From: an uncultured Mycobacterium sp.
GTDB taxonomy: Bacteria > Actinomycetota > Actinomycetes > Mycobacteriales > Mycobacteriaceae
Length of the DNA: 64,000 nt
NCBI GenBank assembly: GCA_900078375.1
Contig: FLQS01000020.1
Span: 29,807 to 93,806 of the forward strand
Direction: 5' to 3'
The notes beneath the pieces are model-generated. The model did not search any database and was not told the DNA's origin. It saw nothing but the letters and a program-made list of their open reading frames with translations. Both the position numbers and the translations under genes were made by a program. Each line of letters begins with the position of its first letter. Within the stretch, counting starts at the first letter, position 1. Shown in pieces: positions 61,138-64,000 of this stretch.

Positions 61138-62292
61138 ATGACCGGGATGACTCTGACGCACATCGAGCAGCGGTCGGCAGCGACCGAACACATCGCCGTG
61201 CGGTGCGTGGATTCCGACGTCCACCCCGTACCTCGCCGCGGGGTGCTGATCGACTACATACCCGAGCCCTGGCGCACGAAGTACTTCGGATCCCACCCCA
61301 TCGGGGAGCAGATCTACTACGACGCGCCCGACTACGCACACGCCTTCGCGATGCGCACCGATACCTTCCCGGACGACGGTGAGTTCGCCGGCAGCGATCC
61401 TGACCTGGCATTTCGCCAGCTGATCATGGAGGCCGGCGCCGACATCGCCATTCTGGAGCCGCTGGCTCCCGGCGCTCGGCTGGCCGACGCCGCGCAGGCC
61501 GCGGCCATCGCCACCAACCTCTGGCTCGACGAGCACTGGCTGGACAGCCGCAACAACTGGCACAAGCGCTGGCGCGGATCGATCTCGGTGGCCATCGAGG
61601 ACCCCGACGGCGCGGCCCGCGAGATCGAGAAATGGGCCGGCCACCCCTACATGGCACAGATCCTGATCAAGGCCGAACCCCGGCCGTCGTGGGGCGACCC
61701 GAAATACGACCCCGTCTGGGCTGCCGCCACCAAATACGACATCACGGTCAGCTGCCATCTGGGCCGCGGCAAGTACGAGAATCTGCCGATCCCGCCGGTC
61801 GGCTTGCCCAGCTACAACCACGATTTCATGGTCACCTACTCGCTCCTGGCCGCCAACCAGGTGATGAGCCTGATCTTCGACGGAGTCTTCGACCGCCACC
61901 CCACCCTGCGCATCGTGTTCGTCGAGCACGCCTTCAGCTGGATCCTGCCGCTGATGTGGCGCATGGACGCGATCTACGAGGCCCGCAAGTCCGGGATGGA
62001 CATCAAGCGCAAACCGTCCGAGTACGTCAAGGACCACATCAAGTTCACCACCCAGCCCCTGGACTATCCCGAGGACAAGACCGAACTGCTGCGGGCCTTC
62101 GAATGGATGGAATGCGAGAAGATCCTGCTCTTCTCCTCCGACTACCCACACTGGACGTTCGACGATCCGCGCTGGCTGGTCAAACACCTGCCCGAGCACG
62201 CCCGCGACGCGGTGATGTGGCGCAACGGGGTACAGACCTACAAGCTGCCTACGTCAGTTCCTGTACTGGAAGGCCAGACGCGGGTGTTCTGA
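61138..62292 (+). CDS. Amidohydrolase/decarboxylase (amidohydrolase-2 family)
   Basis: A 384-residue TIM-barrel metal-dependent hydrolase of the COG2159 group, like gamma-resorcylate decarboxylase. Metal-site candidates are the Asp/His of VDSDVHP near residues 24-30, His in VSCHLGRG, His in VFVEHAFSW and Asp in LFSSDYPHWTFDDP. The barrel seems complete. Whether it decarboxylates or hydrolyses is unknown. It stands alone; its 3' end overlaps the convergent small membrane gene by 44 bp. Confidence 0.83.
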   Translation: MTGMTLTHIEQRSAATEHIAVRCVDSDVHPVPRRGVLIDYIPEPWRTKYFGSHPIGEQIYYDAPDYAHAFAMRTDTFPDDGEFAGSDPDLAFRQLIMEAGADIAILEPLAPGARLADAAQAAAIATNLWLDEHWLDSRNNWHKRWRGSISVAIEDPDGAAREIEKWAGHPYMAQILIKAEPRPSWGDPKYDPVWAAATKYDITVSCHLGRGKYENLPIPPVGLPSYNHDFMVTYSLLAANQVMSLIFDGVFDRHPTLRIVFVEHAFSWILPLMWRMDAIYEARKSGMDIKRKPSEYVKDHIKFTTQPLDYPEDKTELLRAFEWMECEKILLFSSDYPHWTFDDPRWLVKHLPEHARDAVMWRNGVQTYKLPTSVPVLEGQTRVF

Positions 62293-62536
62293 GCGTCGCG
62301 CCACGAGCGCGCCTGGCCCGCACCAGACCAACCACGCCCAGCACCGCCAGCACGCCCGCCGCGGTCACCAGACCCCAGGTCAACATCATCAGCGGTGGGT
62401 CGAAGGCAACCGATGTCGTCGACGGCTGACCATCGGCGACGGGCGCCACGAAGACCACGCTGCGGACCTGCAGACCGGTGATCACCCCGCCGGCCAACGC
62501 CAGCGCGGCCAGCACCAGCTGGATGACATGTCTCAC
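62249..62536 (-). CDS. Small two-helix membrane protein
   Basis: A 95-residue protein with two hydrophobic segments (about 4-26 and 44-66) and a short basic tail (VRARRARGATLRTPA). The GTG overlaps the DUF3093 stop codon (GTGA), placing it as the last of four genes in a row. Function unknown. Confidence 0.65.
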   Translation of the reverse strand: MRHVIQLVLAALALAGGVITGLQVRSVVFVAPVADGQPSTTSVAFDPPLMMLTWGLVTAAGVLAVLGVVGLVRARRARGATLRTPASGLPVQELT

Positions 62537-63039
62537 GGAGCGCTCGCCGTCTCGCCCTCGACCAGCTCGGTGAGCGCGGCCCGCAAGCCTCGGTGGTTGC
62601 GCGCCCACGCCTGCGCGGTGCGCTTCGCCGTGAGTTCAACACCGATCCCGGTACGGCCGCGGGGTACCCCGGACAATTCGCCCAGCGCTCGCGCCGTCTG
62701 CCACTTCTCCAGCGGCTCACGGGATTTCACCGAATGCTCCGCCACCGGGAACACCCTGACGATGTCGCTCAAGGGGGTGACCTCGGCGCCCTGCCGCAAG
62801 GTATCGCGAGTCAGCTCGACGCTGGTGTGAATCCGCGCGGCCTTGACCTGCAGGCCCAGGAACCCCGTCACCAACACCAGGAAGATCAGCGGGACCCAGG
62901 GCTGGAAGCCCACCCCGCCCTTGATCTGGATCAGCAGCATCGCGATCGCCGCCGCTGGCCCGGCAATCAGCCAGTACCAGCTCGCGCCGCTCTCGTAGAA
63001 CAGCCGTTCCGGCTGCTCGAGCGGCTGATCCTCAAGCAT
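62533..63039 (-). CDS. DUF3093-like membrane protein
   Basis: A 168-residue protein with two membrane helices (about 22-40 and 47-65) and a cytoplasmic C-terminal domain with motifs RGRTGIGVELTAKRTAQAWARNHRGLRAAL. I associate this with the DUF3093 family, moderately sure. Its start overlaps the stop of the upstream gene by 8 bp. Function unknown. Confidence 0.68.
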   Translation of the reverse strand: MLEDQPLEQPERLFYESGASWYWLIAGPAAAIAMLLIQIKGGVGFQPWVPLIFLVLVTGFLGLQVKAARIHTSVELTRDTLRQGAEVTPLSDIVRVFPVAEHSVKSREPLEKWQTARALGELSGVPRGRTGIGVELTAKRTAQAWARNHRGLRAALTELVEGETASAP

Positions 63040-63424
63040 TGGACTCCGGCGAGTCGGCGTCCGACCAACCGGCCGCTGCGGGCCGGCTCAGCAGCATCGC
63101 GCCCACGATCAGGGGTAGGACCGACAGCAGCGCGAGCAGATGGACGATGCCGAGCACGGCGACCAGCGAGACCAGCACGACCACCACGAACGAGAGGGCC
63201 AATGTGGCGCGACGAAATCGCGGGTCACCGGTCTTGCGGACCCGCCCAGCCAGAAACGCGATCATCGCGCCGGCAACCACGCAGACAATCCCGACTCCCC
63301 GGAAGAGGACCGGGATACTCGCGGTCGCGGCGATCAGCCCGCCGCAGATGAGCATCACCGCGCCGACCAGCAGCAGCCAAAACGCGACGGTCACGGCGCG
63401 GGGCCTGGGTTCGGTTGCGGTCAT
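63032..63424 (-). CDS. Small integral membrane protein
   Basis: A 130-residue protein with four hydrophobic segments (about 12-34, 38-60, 74-96 and 98-115). It lies 20 bp after another small membrane gene and overlaps the DUF3093-like gene. No family recognised. Confidence 0.68.
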   Translation of the reverse strand: MTATEPRPRAVTVAFWLLLVGAVMLICGGLIAATASIPVLFRGVGIVCVVAGAMIAFLAGRVRKTGDPRFRRATLALSFVVVVLVSLVAVLGIVHLLALLSVLPLIVGAMLLSRPAAAGWSDADSPESNA

Positions 63425-63444
63425 GGTCGGGCCAGCCTATCGGG

Positions 63445-63867
63445 TCACTTTGCGAAGAACCCGTGCGCGTCCTGCCGGTGCAACAGAACGGCGCCGCCCA
63501 CGATCAGCACCGAACCGATGATGCCGGTGACGGCAAAGATCACCGCCTGCACGGTCTCCCGCTCGGTACTGAACAGACTGGCCCCGGTGTAGATGACGGT
63601 GGCCAGCCCGCCACCGGTCAGCACGGTGCGCGTCCAGCGGTACCCGGACCGCATCAAGAACAGGAAAGTCAGGACCAGGGCGGCCATCATGAGCGCGAAC
63701 AGCACAGTGACACCGATGACCAGCACCGAGGCGTGCTTGCTCCCGGCGAAGTACGCGTCGGCGAGGTAACCGGTCACCATCAACGGCAGCGCGATCAGCC
63801 ACAGCCAGAATCCGGTGTCGACATCCTCCGGGCGCGCGGGAGCCTCGGGCGGCGGTTGGTGGGTCAC
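63445..63867 (-). CDS. Small integral membrane protein, 5' region in tandem repeat
   Basis: A 140-residue protein with a short polar start (VTHQPPPEAPARPEDVD) and four membrane helices (about 18-40, 48-71, 80-98 and 108-128). The GTG start lies 4 bp inside the first unit of the 65-bp tandem repeat, so its promoter or leader probably lies in or beyond the repeat. Longer frames would read through the repeat and change frame with each unit. Function unknown. Confidence 0.65.
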   Translation of the reverse strand: MTHQPPPEAPARPEDVDTGFWLWLIALPLMVTGYLADAYFAGSKHASVLVIGVTVLFALMMAALVLTFLFLMRSGYRWTRTVLTGGGLATVIYTGASLFSTERETVQAVIFAVTGIIGSVLIVGGAVLLHRQDAHGFFAK

Positions 63868-64000
63868 GCCGCCACCTCGCACCCGAGGGCGCGGCGTGTC
63901 CGCCCATGGTTCGCTCCGCAAGCGTCGCTCACGCCGCCACCTCGCAAGCGAGGGCGCGGCGTGTCCGCCCATGGTTCGCTCCGCAAGCGTCGCTCACGCC
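63864..64000. repeat. 65-bp tandem repeat at right edge
   Basis: Two full units (63864-63928, 63929-63993), differing at two bases, then the first 7 nt of a third at the window end. The unit contains GTTCGCTCCGCAAGCG. The total number of units is unknown because the window stops here. It covers the start and upstream region of the membrane gene. Confidence 0.93.

Noticed and set aside
1..64000. CRISPR arrays, insertion sequences, tRNA/rRNA genes, phage genes
   Set aside because: Looked for on both strands; no spaced repeats, transposase motifs, cloverleaf-like sequences or phage proteins were seen. A tRNAscan and Infernal search would settle the RNA genes.

Overview
The window is high-GC chromosomal DNA of a mycobacterium, most likely an environmental, Mycolicibacterium-like species. 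Reading from right to left, the order hemL - phosphoglycerate mutase - resA/ccdA/resB/ccsB - MinD-like - menA - MTA phosphorylase - epimerase - glycosyltransferase - menE - DUF3349/pitA - VOC - SDR - menB - fadD8 - menC - hydrolase - menD - mgtA - menG - menJ - grcC1 follows the order I remember for Mycobacterium tuberculosis from Rv0524 to Rv0562, inverted here and interrupted by extra blocks. No phage, insertion sequence, CRISPR array, rRNA or tRNA gene was seen.

Layout. 0-5 kb: the tail-making and tail-modifying end of menaquinone synthesis (grcC1, menJ, menG) with a phytoene-dehydrogenase-like flavoprotein and an SDR. 5-7.4 kb: mgtA-type mannosyltransferase and a CxxC lipoprotein. 7.3-14.6 kb: DUF3592 protein, menD, an alpha/beta hydrolase (possible menH), a DJ-1 protein, a GlxA-type regulator, an SDR/TetR pair and menC. 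14.6-19.5 kb: an acyl-CoA synthetase and an MFS pump upstream of menC, then divergent fadD8 with a KstR-like site. 19.5-28.3 kb: small enzymes, menB, an exported C39-like protein, an SDR, a VOC protein, pitA flanked by two DUF3349 genes, and menE. 28.3-36.3 kb: hydrolase, split-barrel flavoprotein, membrane glycosyltransferase-like protein, a tightly overlapping five-gene operon (GT2, DUF2064, methyltransferase, cytochrome b/molybdopterin fusion, membrane protein) and a two-component system. 36.3-43 kb: TIGR03085 protein, a frameshifted nitronate monooxygenase, ahpC-ahpD, epimerase, MTA phosphorylase, MarR and a mycobacterial secreted protein. 43.6-52.3 kb: menA, small membrane proteins, a MinD-like ATPase and the cytochrome c maturation operon led by hemL. 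52.4-64 kb: accessory region with an ECF sigma factor/Rieske protein pair divergent from a cupredoxin/phosphoesterase operon, a TetR-controlled DUF2236 gene, a copper P-type ATPase under a palindromic metal operator, a GPP34 gene, an amidohydrolase and a run of small membrane proteins.

How the genes work together. menD, menC, menE, menB, menA and menG cover most of the classical menaquinone route, and grcC1 and menJ supply and reduce the isoprenoid tail. The ccs operon builds c-type cytochromes that take electrons from menaquinol, and hemL makes a haem precursor, so the core of the window serves respiration. The strongest candidates for something little described are the sigma/Rieske/cupredoxin/phosphoesterase cluster, placed about 2 kb from the copper ATPase, and the cytochrome b/molybdopterin operon. 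Several genes appear to be transcribed without a 5' leader, and five convergent pairs share a four-base palindromic stop (CTAG or TTAA).
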